Shown here: positions 43,575-53,214 of the stretch, in pieces
Layout: the number at the start of each line of letters is the position of its first letter
How positions within the stretch are numbered: the first letter of the stretch is position 1
NCBI RefSeq assembly: GCF_018131075.1
Contig: NZ_JAFCLS010000031.1
Coordinates: forward strand, 39,514-103,513
DNA length: 64,000 nucleotides
Direction: 5' to 3'
Origin: Bradyrhizobium sp. JYMT SZCCT0428
GTDB taxonomy: Bacteria; Pseudomonadota; Alphaproteobacteria; Rhizobiales; Xanthobacteraceae
Position numbers and translations under genes: made by a program
Notes under the pieces: model-generated
The model's input: the letters and a program-made list of their open reading frames with translations, nothing else
Databases searched by the model: none
What the model was told of the DNA's origin: nothing

Positions 43575-44085
43575 ATTGCTCCAGCACCAGTCGGCCATTG
43601 GCGTATTCGAAGCGCTTCAGCTTCGACAGGAACGACAGGCCAAGGAGATTTTCCGAAAGGGCTTCGTCGGGCAGCACCATGGCGTCGACGTCGCGCACCA
43701 CAATCCCGCCGAGGTCAATCATGGCAATCCGCGCGCGCGCAGCCTTGATGGTGCCGTTGGCGGTGGTGACGGTGGCATTGTAATCGCCGCGCGAGGGGCG
43801 CAGGCCGAACCGCGCCGCGGACTTCTCGTTCAGCGCCACCAGCGAAGCGCCGGTGTCGACCATGAAATCGACGCGCTGACCGTCGATCCGGCCATCGGTC
43901 TGGAAATGCCCGCGTGCGTCTCTGGGAATGCTGAGGCTGCGGCCGCTGGCCTGCGCGACTGTTGCTGCGGCCTGCGCTTTTGGCGGAGCAGTATTGGCGA
44001 GCGCCGGCGTAAACTTATCCGCCATCTGGGCCATGAAGCTGCCGAGGGCAACCAGGACGGCGGCAAGAATCATCAGGTTACGCAT
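43573..44085 (-). CDS. Membrane-anchored retropepsin-like aspartic protease
   Basis: 170 residues. An N-terminal hydrophobic anchor (1-20), an Ala-rich spacer, and a single retropepsin-like domain about 55-165 with the active-site DTGAS in FMVDTGASLVAL and a flap-like ARIAMIDLGGIVVRDVDAMVL. This is the TIGR02281 type of periplasmic single-domain protease found in alphaproteobacteria, which must dimerise to be active. The substrate is unknown. Confidence 0.85.
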   Translation of the reverse strand: MRNLMILAAVLVALGSFMAQMADKFTPALANTAPPKAQAAATVAQASGRSLSIPRDARGHFQTDGRIDGQRVDFMVDTGASLVALNEKSAARFGLRPSRGDYNATVTTANGTIKAARARIAMIDLGGIVVRDVDAMVLPDEALSENLLGLSFLSKLKRFEYANGRLVLEQ

Positions 44086-44122
44086 GACGCCACACTCGAT
44101 ACGCTACATTTGGGACTTTTGG

Positions 44123-44177
44123 TTTTGACGCGTTTTCTTCACGCGAACCGGGAGTCCACTTCCATCGAAAACGCTTT
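44123..44177. repeat. Dispersed element, family E, core copy
   Basis: ttttgacgcgttttcttcacgcgaaccgggagtccacttccatcgaaaacgctt, about 90% identical to 43521-43574. Confidence 0.82.
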
Positions 44178-44279
44178 TGCCGCCGATAACACCACGGCGC
44201 CGGCCAAGCCGCGACTAACAACGCCGGCCGAGGCTGCCATTTTGACGAAAAGGATGAGCGAAGCGTTAACGCCCAAGGC

Positions 44280-44409
44280 TGTTATGCGCGGGCTCGACCC
44301 GCGCATCCATCAATCTTCGTAAAATGCTCTTCATTAAAGGATGGATTGCCGGGGGCGCAGACAAGTTTACGTAGTCTGCGCAAGGCAGCCTACTATGCCC
44401 GGCAATGAC
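44280..44409. repeat. Dispersed palindromic element, family A', with a nested palindrome in its loop
   Basis: tgttatgcgcgggctcgacccgcgcatccatcaatc ... gatggattgccggg ... cccggcaatgac. Other copies have the short loop tcaag between ccggg and cccgg. Here about 40 bases replace it, including GCGCAGAC-aagtttacgta-GTCTGCGC. An element inside an element. Confidence 0.83.
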
Positions 44410-44422
44410 AAGCCTATGGGGT

Positions 44423-46915
44423 TCACGTGCCGCGCGGTTTGACCCGCCGCGTCGGCAAGGCATTGGCCGGGTCTTCCGGCCAGGGATGCCGGGGATAGCG
44501 GCCGCGCAGGTCGGAACGCACAGCTGCGTAACTGCCGCGCCAGAACCCGGGCAAATCGCGCGTCACCTGCACCGGCCGCTGCGCCGGCGACAGCAGCTCC
44601 AGCACCAGCGGCACCGCGCCCTTGGCGATCGAGGGATGGCTGTTGAGCCCGAACAATTCCTGCAGCCGCACCGCAATCGTCGGCCCCTGCTCGGCTTCAT
44701 AATCGATCGCCAGCATGGTGCCGGTCGGCGCCTCGAAATGGGTCGGCGCCTCGCGCTCCAGCCGCGCGCGCAAATCCCACGGCAATAGCGACATCAGCGC
44801 GTCCGAGAGATCGCCTGGTGACAACTCCTTCAGCGAAGTCTTGTCGTAGAGAACGGGCTCCAGCCACGCCTCGCTTGTGGCAGCGAGCGCGTCGTCGGAC
44901 AGATCAGGCCAGCTTTCGCCTTCCGCCTTGCGCAGGAACATGACGCGGTCGCGCCATTGCTTCAGCGATTTCGACCACGGCAATTTGTCGAGCCCCGCCG
45001 CGACCAATCCGGCCGCAAATGTTTTTGCGGTTTCCGCCGAGGGCTGCAGCGCCATCGGCGCTTCCGACAGCGTGATGGCGTGCAGGCTGCGCTTGCGCCG
45101 GGCACGGAGCGCCATCGCGCCACGATCGAACGTGATCTCCTCGGCGTTCTCGATCTGGTCGGCGAAGCGCAGTTCGATCTCTTCCTGCGCGATCGGCGCC
45201 GCCAAGAGAATGCGGCCCTGCGCGGCGGTGCCGGTCAGTTCGGCGACCGCGATATAGGGCGCGCGCGCCAGCGACGAGGTCTGTTCCACGGCCGCCCCCC
45301 TGCCGTTGGCGAGCACAAAACTGCCGTTTCCCCGGTTGCGCGCGACCCGATCGGGGAAGGCAAAGGCCAGCATGACGCCGGTGCTCAGATCGCCGTCCGC
45401 TTGCGCGGACGAAGCCGGCGCTTCGGCGGCAACCTGCGAGGCCCAGCGCTGCGCCAGACTGCGCGCGCTGGAGGCGCGGGTCGAACGGTCGCGGCGGAAT
45501 TGATCCAGCCGGTAATCGAGATCGATGCTGTCGCCACCGAGGCCGCGCTCGGTCAGAACAGTGGCGATTTCGGCGGCCTCCGCGCCCGTGCCGGCGCGAT
45601 GCGAATCCACGATCATGCGCGCCAGCCGCGGCGGCAGCGCCAGCGCACGCAGGCTCTTGCCCTCAGCGGTGATCCGGCCGTCGCCATCGAGCGCGCCGAG
45701 TTCGGAAAGAAGACTGTTGGCCTCCTTCAAAGCAGGCGCCGGCGGTGGATCGAGGAATGCCAATGTCGCGGGATCGCGCACGCCCCATTGCGCGAGGTCG
45801 AGCACCAGCGAGGACAGATCGGCCGAGAGAATTTCGGGCTGCGTGTAGGCGGCGAGCGATGCGGTCTGCGGCTCGTCCCACAGCCGGTAACAGACGCCGG
45901 GCTCGGTGCGGCCGGCGCGGCCGCGGCGCTGATCGACCGCCGCGCGCGAGGCACGCACGGTTTCCAGCCGGGTCAGGCCGATATCCGGCTCATAGCGCGG
46001 CACCCGCGCCATGCCGGAATCGACGACAATCCGAACGCCTTCAATGGTCAGCGACGTCTCGGCAATCGAGGTGGCCAGCACCACCTTGCGCTGCCCCTTG
46101 GGCGCCGGCTGAATCGCGCGATCCTGCACCGCGGCATCGAGCGCCCCGTACAGCGGCACGATCTCGACGCTGGCATCATGGACCCGTTCGCCGAGAAAAT
46201 TCTGCGTGCGGCGGATTTCGGCGGCGCCCGGTAGGAACGCCAGTACCGAACCGGGATCGGCGCGCAGCGCGGTTGCGATCGCATCCGCCATCTGCCGCTC
46301 CAGCGGCGCGTCGGACTTGCGGCCAAGATAGCGCGTCTCCACCGGAAAGGCGCGGCCCTCGCTGGCGACCACCGGGGCGTCGCCCAAAAGTTTGCCGACC
46401 CGCGCACCGTCGAGCGTCGCCGACATCACGAGAATGCGCAAATCCTCGCGCAGACCGGTCTGCGCATCGCGCGCCAGCGCCAGACCGAGATCAGCGTCGA
46501 GCGATCGTTCGTGGAATTCGTCGAACAGCACAGCGGCAACACCGCTCAGTTCGGGATCATCGAGAATCTGGCGCGAAAAAATCCCCTCGGTGACGACCTC
46601 GATCCGGGTCGCGCGCGATATCTTGGAGCCGAAGCGAACGCGATAACCGACGGTCTCGCCGGCGCGCTCGCCGAGCGTCTTGGCCATCCGCTCCGCACTG
46701 GCGCGCGCCGCGATCCGCCGCGGCTCCAGCATGATGATCTTCTTGCCCTTGAGCCAGGGCGCGTCCAGCAGCGCCAGCGGCACCCGCGTCGTCTTGCCGG
46801 CGCCGGGCGGAGCCACCAGCACCGCGGCGTTGTGCCTTTCGAGCGTGCGCGTCAGCTCGGGGAGAGCCGCGTCGATCGGAAGTGGCGTGTCGAAGGTCAG
46901 GGGCAAGTTTTTCAC
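44423..46915 (-). CDS. hrpB: ATP-dependent helicase HrpB
   Basis: 830 residues, the usual length. DEAH-box helicase with Walker A PPGAGKTTRVP near 40, DEFHERS (DEAH variant) near 130, MSATLDG (motif III), and SLTIEGVRIVVDSG and QRRGRAGRTEPG (motifs V and VI) near 300-350. The HrpB C-terminal domain follows. Role in RNA metabolism is poorly known. Followed by a repeat, then the family A' element. Confidence 0.95.
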   Translation of the reverse strand: MKNLPLTFDTPLPIDAALPELTRTLERHNAAVLVAPPGAGKTTRVPLALLDAPWLKGKKIIMLEPRRIAARASAERMAKTLGERAGETVGYRVRFGSKISRATRIEVVTEGIFSRQILDDPELSGVAAVLFDEFHERSLDADLGLALARDAQTGLREDLRILVMSATLDGARVGKLLGDAPVVASEGRAFPVETRYLGRKSDAPLERQMADAIATALRADPGSVLAFLPGAAEIRRTQNFLGERVHDASVEIVPLYGALDAAVQDRAIQPAPKGQRKVVLATSIAETSLTIEGVRIVVDSGMARVPRYEPDIGLTRLETVRASRAAVDQRRGRAGRTEPGVCYRLWDEPQTASLAAYTQPEILSADLSSLVLDLAQWGVRDPATLAFLDPPPAPALKEANSLLSELGALDGDGRITAEGKSLRALALPPRLARMIVDSHRAGTGAEAAEIATVLTERGLGGDSIDLDYRLDQFRRDRSTRASSARSLAQRWASQVAAEAPASSAQADGDLSTGVMLAFAFPDRVARNRGNGSFVLANGRGAAVEQTSSLARAPYIAVAELTGTAAQGRILLAAPIAQEEIELRFADQIENAEEITFDRGAMALRARRKRSLHAITLSEAPMALQPSAETAKTFAAGLVAAGLDKLPWSKSLKQWRDRVMFLRKAEGESWPDLSDDALAATSEAWLEPVLYDKTSLKELSPGDLSDALMSLLPWDLRARLEREAPTHFEAPTGTMLAIDYEAEQGPTIAVRLQELFGLNSHPSIAKGAVPLVLELLSPAQRPVQVTRDLPGFWRGSYAAVRSDLRGRYPRHPWPEDPANALPTRRVKPRGT

Positions 46916-46921
46916 TCATTC

Positions 46922-47081
46922 GTCATGCCCGGCCTTGCCGCCTTCGCTAAAGCTTCGGCGGGCCAACCATTCGTGGCCACGTCGAAGCTTTAGCGGAGAC
47001 GGGTGCCGGGCATCCACGTCTTTCTTTCTCGAACGGTCAGAAAACAAGACGTGGATGGCCGGGACAAGCCCGGCCATGACG
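46922..47081. repeat. Dispersed palindromic element, family A, with a 70-base nested inverted repeat
   Basis: cgtcatgcccggc ... gccgggcatccacgtctttc ... gacgtggatggccgggacaagcccggccatgacgg. The left arm is interrupted by a segment beginning ttcgctaaagcttcggcgggcc and ending tcgaagctttagcgga, itself an inverted repeat. It lies between ugd and hrpB. Confidence 0.85.
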
Positions 47082-47111
47082 GAAATAGCGGTGGCGCAGT
47101 TCAAGAAGCCA

Positions 47112-48431
47112 TCAAACGCCGGTGTCAGATCCCCGTCCCACGCTGTCATAGGTGAAGCCGTGGGCCGCCATGTCCTCGGGGCGATAGATGTTGCGCAGGT
47201 CGACTACCACCGGCTTGGCCATCTCGCGCTTCACGCGCTCCAGGTCGAGGGTGCGGTATTGCACCCATTCGGTCACGACAACCATGGCGTCCGCGCCGCG
47301 CAGGCAGTCATAGGGATCGTCGCAATATTCGATATCGGGCAATTCCTTGCGCGCCTGCTCGATGCCGACCGGATCGTGGGCGCGGACCTTGGCGCCCATG
47401 TCGAGCAGCCCGGTGATGAGCGGAAGTGACGGCGCCTCGCGCATATCGTCGGTGTCGGGCTTGAAGGTGAGGCCGAGCACCGCGACCGTCTTGCCGCGCA
47501 AGCTGCCACCGGCCGCGTTTGACACCTTGCGGGCCATCGCTCGCTTGCGGTTGTCGTTGACTCCAAGCACGGCTTCGACGATGCGCAGCTGCACGTCGTG
47601 ATCGAGCGCGATCTTCACCAGCGCGCGGGTGTCCTTCGGGAAGCACGAGCCGCCGAAGCCGGGGCCGGCATGCAGGAACTTCGAGCCGATGCGGTTGTCG
47701 AGCCCGATGCCGCGCGCGACTTCCTGCACGTCGGCGCCGACCTTTTCCGACAGGTCCGCGATCTCGTTGATGAAGGTGATCTTGGTGGCGAGGAACGCAT
47801 TGGCGGCGTATTTGATCAGCTCAGCGGTGCGCCGCGCCGTGAACATCAGCGGCGCCTGGTTGAGCGACAACGGCCGGTAGATATCGCCGAGCACCTTGCG
47901 CCCGCGCTCGTCCGAAGTGCCGACCACGATACGGTCGGGGAACTTGAAATCGCGGATCGCCGCGCCCTCGCGCAGAAATTCCGGATTGGACGCCACCACC
48001 ACATCGGCTGACGGATTGACCTCGCGGATCAGCCGCTCGACCTCGTCGCCGGTGCCGACCGGCACCGTCGATTTGGTGACCACCACCGTAAAGCCCTTGA
48101 GCACGGCGGCGATCTCGCGCGCGGCGGCATGCACGTAACTCAAATCCGCGTGACCATCGCCGCGCCGCGACGGCGTGCCGACCGCAATGAACACCGCGTC
48201 GGCGTCCGCAACCGGCCCGGTCAGGTCGGTGGTGAAATCCAGCCGTTTGGCCTTCACATTGGAAGCCACCAGCGCGTCGAGCCCGGGCTCGAAAATCGGG
48301 ATCTCCCCGCGCCTGAGGGCCGCGATCTTGTCGCCGTCCTTGTCCACGCAGGTAACCTGGTGACCGAAATCGGCAAAACAGGCGCCGGATACCAGCCCCA
48401 CATAGCCCGTGCCAATCATGGCAATGCGCAT
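47112..48431 (-). CDS. UDP-glucose 6-dehydrogenase
   Basis: 439 residues. NAD-binding GTGYVGLVSGACFADFG opens the protein; the catalytic Cys is in GFGGSCFPKDT near 260, and the C-terminal UDP-binding region holds GLTFKPDTDDMRE. It makes UDP-glucuronate for surface polysaccharide. Its stop lies about 200 bp before hrpB, separated by a repeat. Confidence 0.95.
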   Translation of the reverse strand: MRIAMIGTGYVGLVSGACFADFGHQVTCVDKDGDKIAALRRGEIPIFEPGLDALVASNVKAKRLDFTTDLTGPVADADAVFIAVGTPSRRGDGHADLSYVHAAAREIAAVLKGFTVVVTKSTVPVGTGDEVERLIREVNPSADVVVASNPEFLREGAAIRDFKFPDRIVVGTSDERGRKVLGDIYRPLSLNQAPLMFTARRTAELIKYAANAFLATKITFINEIADLSEKVGADVQEVARGIGLDNRIGSKFLHAGPGFGGSCFPKDTRALVKIALDHDVQLRIVEAVLGVNDNRKRAMARKVSNAAGGSLRGKTVAVLGLTFKPDTDDMREAPSLPLITGLLDMGAKVRAHDPVGIEQARKELPDIEYCDDPYDCLRGADAMVVVTEWVQYRTLDLERVKREMAKPVVVDLRNIYRPEDMAAHGFTYDSVGRGSDTGV

Positions 48432-48621
48432 GAAAACAGCCTGTTTTTGATGGTTAACGGTGCCCGCCTCTTAAAGCATTTGGCGGCAAAGAGGAAACCG
48501 GAAAAGCGCCGGAGAACGGCAAGAAACCGGCAAGAAAACCGGCATGTCATTTGTATGAATAAAGGAGAAAGCAACGGATCGGGCCGATGATGCGCCGCCA
48601 ACGGGCCAAAACAGGACATCC

Positions 48622-49686
48622 ATGACACCAAACGGCACATTGCCTGTCGCCGAACGCGCCACGTCTTTCGTGGCCGGACGCGTGGACTGGGTCGACTATG
48701 CCAAGGGCATCTGCATCGTCATGGTCGTGATGATGCATTCGGTGCTGGGGGTCGAGGCCGCAGCGGGCCAGACCGGCTTCATGCATTGGCTCGTCATGTT
48801 CGCCAAACCGTTCCGGATGCCGGATTTCTTCCTGATTTCAGGCCTGTTCCTGGCGGTCGTAATCGACCGCGACTGGCGCACCTATCTCGACCGCAAGGTG
48901 GTGCATTTCGCCTATTTCTACGTGCTGTGGGTGACGATCCAGTTCGGTTTCAAGGCGCCGTCCTTTGCCGCCGGGACCGGTTGGGCACATGTCGGCTATC
49001 TGTATCTGGAATCCTTCATCGAGCCGTTTGGCACGCTGTGGTTCATCTATCTGCTGCCGATCTTCTTCGTCGTCACAAAACTGACACGCAGCGCGCCTCC
49101 GCCAGCGATCTTTGCCGCCGCCGCGTTGCTGGAAATGGCGCATGTCGCGACCGGCTGGACCGTGATCGACGAATTCTGCGCGCGCTTCGTCTATTTCTAT
49201 GCGGGTTATTGGCTGGCTTCCTACGTCTTCGCCGTGTCGGATCGCGCGCGGGCGCAGCCCGCACTGGCGCTCACGGGTCTGGCATTGTGGGCCTTGATCA
49301 ATGGCGGCCTGGTCATTGCGGGCTACAGCGACTTGCCGCTGGTCTCGCTCGCACTGGGATTTGCCGGCGCCGGCGCTATCATCGTGATGGGCACGCTTTT
49401 GGCGCGAATGCGCTGGCTCAATTTCCTGCGTTTTTGCGGCGAGCATTCGATCGTGATCTATCTCGCCTTCTTCCTGCCGATGGCCGCGACAAGGGCGCTG
49501 ATGCTCCGCAGCGGACTCCTTGACGTCGGCACGATCTCGCTGATCGTCACCGCCGCAGGCGTCGTCGGTGCGCTGGCGATCTGGCGGCTGGCACTGGCGC
49601 TGCATGCCAACTTCCTGTTCGATCGCCCCGGCGCGTTCTGGATCGCGCCGAAAAAGGCCGGCCCAGTGCTGCAGGCGGCAGAATAA
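48622..49686 (+). CDS. Acyltransferase 3 family membrane protein
   Basis: 354 residues with about ten membrane helices. The family opening VDWVDYAKGICIVMVVMMHS (catalytic-type His) and FFLISGLFLAVVIDRDW are typical of acyltransferase 3 proteins that modify surface sugars. It is divergent from ugd, consistent with exopolysaccharide decoration. Substrate unknown. Confidence 0.82.
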   Translation: MTPNGTLPVAERATSFVAGRVDWVDYAKGICIVMVVMMHSVLGVEAAAGQTGFMHWLVMFAKPFRMPDFFLISGLFLAVVIDRDWRTYLDRKVVHFAYFYVLWVTIQFGFKAPSFAAGTGWAHVGYLYLESFIEPFGTLWFIYLLPIFFVVTKLTRSAPPPAIFAAAALLEMAHVATGWTVIDEFCARFVYFYAGYWLASYVFAVSDRARAQPALALTGLALWALINGGLVIAGYSDLPLVSLALGFAGAGAIIVMGTLLARMRWLNFLRFCGEHSIVIYLAFFLPMAATRALMLRSGLLDVGTISLIVTAAGVVGALAIWRLALALHANFLFDRPGAFWIAPKKAGPVLQAAE

Positions 49687-49692
49687 TTCCAT

Positions 49693-49812
49693 CGTCGTCC
49701 CTGCGAACGCAGGGACCCATAGCCACCGCTCTCCGTGGTTACATTCGCTGTCGCCCCAGCCCGATGCAAAACTACCCTCCGGGATTATGGGTCCCTGCGT
49801 GCGCAGGGACGA
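49693..49812. repeat. Dispersed palindromic element, family B
   Basis: cgtcgtccctgcgaacgcagggacccat at the left and atgggtccctgcgtgcgcagggacgacg at the right, between the acyltransferase gene and polA. The arms carry compensating changes against the 23514 copy, which supports selection for the hairpin. Confidence 0.85.
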
Positions 49813-49925
49813 CGAAAATTGCTTGCTGGGCAATCCCAGATTCCGGCCCAATGGCAGCTGATGACAGCGTGGAAAATCGCCCGCCGAGGCTGTCAATCCT
49901 TGCCAAAAATCCCTAAATTTCGGCC

Positions 49926-52900
49926 ATGCCGAAAATAGCCCCCAAAGCCGACAAACCCGCCCCCGCCAAAGCCGCCGCCAAGTCCGAGACCAAGTCTCAG
50001 ACCAAGGCAGAAACAAAGGCTGAAACCAAGGCGCCTGCCAAAGTTCCGGGCAAGAGCGACCATGTCTTTCTGGTCGACGGTTCCTCCTACATCTTCCGCG
50101 CCTATCACGCGCTGCCGCCGCTGAACCGCAAATCCGACGGGCTGCAGGTCAATGCCGTGCTCGGCTTCTGCAACATGCTGTGGAAGCTGCTGCGCGACAT
50201 GCCCGAGGACAACCGGCCGACCCACCTGGCGATTATCTTCGACAAGTCAGAGATCACGTTCCGCAACAAGCTTTACCCCGATTATAAGGCGCACCGGCCG
50301 CCGGCGCCGGACGATCTGATCCCTCAATTCGCGCTGATCCGCGACGCCGTGCGCGCCTTCGACCTGCCCTGCCTCGAGCAGGGCGGCTTCGAGGCCGACG
50401 ATTTGATCGCGACCTATGCCCGGATCGCGGGCGAGCGCGGCGCCACCACCACCATCGTTTCCTCCGACAAGGATCTGATGCAGCTCGTGACCGACAAGGT
50501 CGTGATGTACGACACCATGAAGGACCGCCGCATCGGCATTGCCGAAGTGATCGAGAAGTTCGGCGTGCCGCCGGAGAAGGTGGTCGAGGTGCAGGCGCTG
50601 GCGGGCGATTCCACCGACAACGTGCCGGGCGTGCCCGGCATCGGCATCAAGACCGCGGCGCAACTGATCGTCGAATATGGCGATCTCGAGCAATTGCTGT
50701 TCCGCGCCGGTGAGATCAAGCAGCCGAAGCGGCGCGAGGCGCTGATCGAGAATGCCGAGAAGGCCAGGATCTCGCGCCAGCTGGTGCTGCTCGACGACAA
50801 GGTCGCGCTCGACGTGCCGCTCGATGATCTTGCCGTCCATGACCCCGACGCCCGAAAGCTGATCGCGTTCCTCAAGGCGATGGAGTTCTCCACCCTCACC
50901 CGCCGCGTTGCCGATTATTCGCAGATCGATCCGTCCGACGTGGAAGCTGCGGCCGGCAACAAGAGTGCTGCCGCGCCCGCCACGGCCAGAGCGGCCGGCG
51001 GCGCTACCGGCGACCTCTTTGCCAGCCCGCCTGCTACGGCAAAACCAGGGGCCGACAAGCAGGACAAAGCGGCAAGCCCCAAGGGCACGCCCATTTCGCT
51101 CGCCGCCGCCCGCGCCGAAGCCGCGCGTAAAATTCCGGTTGATCGCACCAAGTATCAGACCATCCGGAGCCCCGATCAACTCAAAGCCTGGATCGCACGC
51201 GCGCACGATGTCGGTCATTTCGCGATCGATGCGCAGGCGAACATTGACGATCCGATGCAGGCCGACATCTGCGGCATTGCGCTGGCGCTGGGACCAAACG
51301 AGGCCGCCTACATTCCGCTCGCCCACAAGCAATCCGGCGGCGGCTCCGGGCTGTTCGACGCCGGCCTCGCGCCGGACCAGATCAAGCCGAGCGACGCGCT
51401 CGCCGCATTGAAGCCGCTGCTGGAATCGATCGGCATCCTGAAGGTCGGTTTCAACATCAAGTTCAACGCCGTGATGCTGGCGCAGCATGGCGTCACCCTG
51501 CGCAATGTCGAAGACGCGCAATTGATATCGTACGCGCTCGACGCCGGCCGTAATGCCCACGGGCTCGACGGGCTGGCGGAGCGCTGGCTTGGCCACGCCT
51601 TGATCAGCTATGGCGATCTTGTCGGCAGCGGCAAGAACAAGCTCACCTTCGATCAGGTCGAGGTCGACAAGGCCACCGCCTACTCGGCCGAATACGCCGA
51701 CGTGATCTTGAGGCTGTGGCGCGTGATGAAGCCGCGCCTCGTCGCCGAGCGCATGAACGTGGTCTATGAGACGCTGGAACGGCCGCTGGTCAGCGTGCTG
51801 GCGCGGATGGAACGCCGCGGCATTTCGATCGATCGACAAGTGTTATCGCGGCTGTCGGGCGAATTCGCCCAGACCGCCGCGCGGGTCGAAGCCGAGCTGC
51901 AGGAAATCGCGGGCGAGCCGATCAATGTCGGCAGCCCCAAGCAGATCGGCGATATCATCTTCGGCAAGATGGGCATCACCGGCGGCAGCAAGACCAAGAC
52001 CGGCGCATGGTCGACCTCGGCGCAGGTGCTCGATGAACTCGCCGAGCAGGGCCACGAATTCCCGAAGAAAATTCTGGAATGGCGGCAGGTCTCGAAACTG
52101 AAATCGACCTACACCGATGCGCTGCCGGAATATGTCCATCCGCAGACCCATCGCGTTCACACCACCTACGCGCTGGCCGCGACCACCACCGGGCGGCTGT
52201 CCTCCAACGAACCGAACCTGCAGAACATCCCGGTTCGAACCGAGGACGGCCGCAAGATCCGCCGCGCCTTTATTGCGACGCCCGGCCACAAGCTGGTGTC
52301 GGCTGACTATTCGCAGATCGAGCTACGGCTATTGGCCGAGATCGCCGATATTCCCGTGCTGAAGCAGGCCTTCCGCGACGGGCTCGACATCCACGCCATG
52401 ACGGCCTCCGAAATGTTCGGCGTGCCTATCAAGGACATGCCGAGCGAGGTGCGCCGCCGCGCGAAAGCCATCAATTTCGGCATCATCTACGGCATCTCGG
52501 CGTTTGGCCTCGCCAATCAGCTCGGCATCGCGCGCGAGGAGGCGTCAGCCTACATCAAGAAATATTTTGAGCGCTTTCCGGGCATCCGCGCCTACATGGA
52601 TGCGACACGGGATTTCTGCCGCGCCAACGGCTATGTCGAGACGCTGTTCGGCCGCAAATGCCACTATCCCGATATCAAGGCGAGCAACGCCTCGGTCCGC
52701 TCCTTCAACGAGCGCGCCGCGATCAACGCCCGCCTGCAAGGCTCCGCCGCCGACATCATCCGCCGCGCCATGATCCGGATGGAAGACGCGCTGGCCGAGG
52801 AGAAGCTCTCGGCGCAGATGCTGCTGCAGGTTCACGACGAACTGATCTTCGAAGTGCCCGAGAAGGAAGTCGCGGCGACGCTGCCTGTGGTGCAGCACGT

Positions 52901-52991
52901 GATGCAGGACGCGCCATTCCCGGCCGTGCTGCTCTCGGTGCCGCTGCAGGTGGATGCAAGAGCTGCGAATAATTGGGACGAGGCGCATTGA
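49926..52991 (+). CDS. polA: DNA polymerase I with a degenerate 3'-5' exonuclease domain
   Basis: 1021 residues. A Lys/Ala/Thr-rich N-terminal extension (1-43), a 5' nuclease domain (about 45-330; FLVDGSSYIFRAYHAL, GFEADDLIATYA), a 3'-5' exonuclease-like domain (about 415-615), and the family A polymerase domain (about 640-1021; TGRLSSNEPNLQNIP, SADYSQIELRLLAEI, RRRAKAINFGIIYGIS, QVHDELIFEVP). In the middle domain the acidic residues are changed: DxE is D435-A-Q437, the second Asp is N514 in NIKFN, and the third is Y590 in YSAEY. Proofreading is probably lost, while polymerase and 5' nuclease residues look intact. Confidence 0.95.
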   Translation: MPKIAPKADKPAPAKAAAKSETKSQTKAETKAETKAPAKVPGKSDHVFLVDGSSYIFRAYHALPPLNRKSDGLQVNAVLGFCNMLWKLLRDMPEDNRPTHLAIIFDKSEITFRNKLYPDYKAHRPPAPDDLIPQFALIRDAVRAFDLPCLEQGGFEADDLIATYARIAGERGATTTIVSSDKDLMQLVTDKVVMYDTMKDRRIGIAEVIEKFGVPPEKVVEVQALAGDSTDNVPGVPGIGIKTAAQLIVEYGDLEQLLFRAGEIKQPKRREALIENAEKARISRQLVLLDDKVALDVPLDDLAVHDPDARKLIAFLKAMEFSTLTRRVADYSQIDPSDVEAAAGNKSAAAPATARAAGGATGDLFASPPATAKPGADKQDKAASPKGTPISLAAARAEAARKIPVDRTKYQTIRSPDQLKAWIARAHDVGHFAIDAQANIDDPMQADICGIALALGPNEAAYIPLAHKQSGGGSGLFDAGLAPDQIKPSDALAALKPLLESIGILKVGFNIKFNAVMLAQHGVTLRNVEDAQLISYALDAGRNAHGLDGLAERWLGHALISYGDLVGSGKNKLTFDQVEVDKATAYSAEYADVILRLWRVMKPRLVAERMNVVYETLERPLVSVLARMERRGISIDRQVLSRLSGEFAQTAARVEAELQEIAGEPINVGSPKQIGDIIFGKMGITGGSKTKTGAWSTSAQVLDELAEQGHEFPKKILEWRQVSKLKSTYTDALPEYVHPQTHRVHTTYALAATTTGRLSSNEPNLQNIPVRTEDGRKIRRAFIATPGHKLVSADYSQIELRLLAEIADIPVLKQAFRDGLDIHAMTASEMFGVPIKDMPSEVRRRAKAINFGIIYGISAFGLANQLGIAREEASAYIKKYFERFPGIRAYMDATRDFCRANGYVETLFGRKCHYPDIKASNASVRSFNERAAINARLQGSAADIIRRAMIRMEDALAEEKLSAQMLLQVHDELIFEVPEKEVAATLPVVQHVMQDAPFPAVLLSVPLQVDARAANNWDEAH

Positions 52992-52997
52992 TTCTTA

Positions 52998-53112
52998 CCT
53001 CTCCCGCACTTGCGCGCCAGAGCGCGGCGGGTGCGGGCTCTCGCGCCAAACTTTGACGCCCATTGCTGGGCGAGACCCCCAGCCCAGCCCTCCCGCAAGT
53101 GCGGGAGAGGGA
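52998..53112. repeat. Dispersed palindromic element, family D
   Basis: ctctcccgcacttgcg at the left and cgcaagtgcgggagaggg at the right, with a central part ggcgagacccccagcccagccc. It follows polA. A related element lies at 53860 and a small relative at about 21424. Confidence 0.8.
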
Positions 53113-53214
53113 GCGCACTGGGCTCGCCGCCGAATTGCACTCCGTACAATTTCCGAAATGACATCGCGGCGTGTCTGGCGCTAGAAACGTGCGCATTCCC
53201 TCGCGAGTCCCCTC

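Noticed and set aside
50247..51839. A 530-codon antisense frame within polA
   Set aside because: Shadow frame by composition; the sense strand carries all DNA polymerase motifs.
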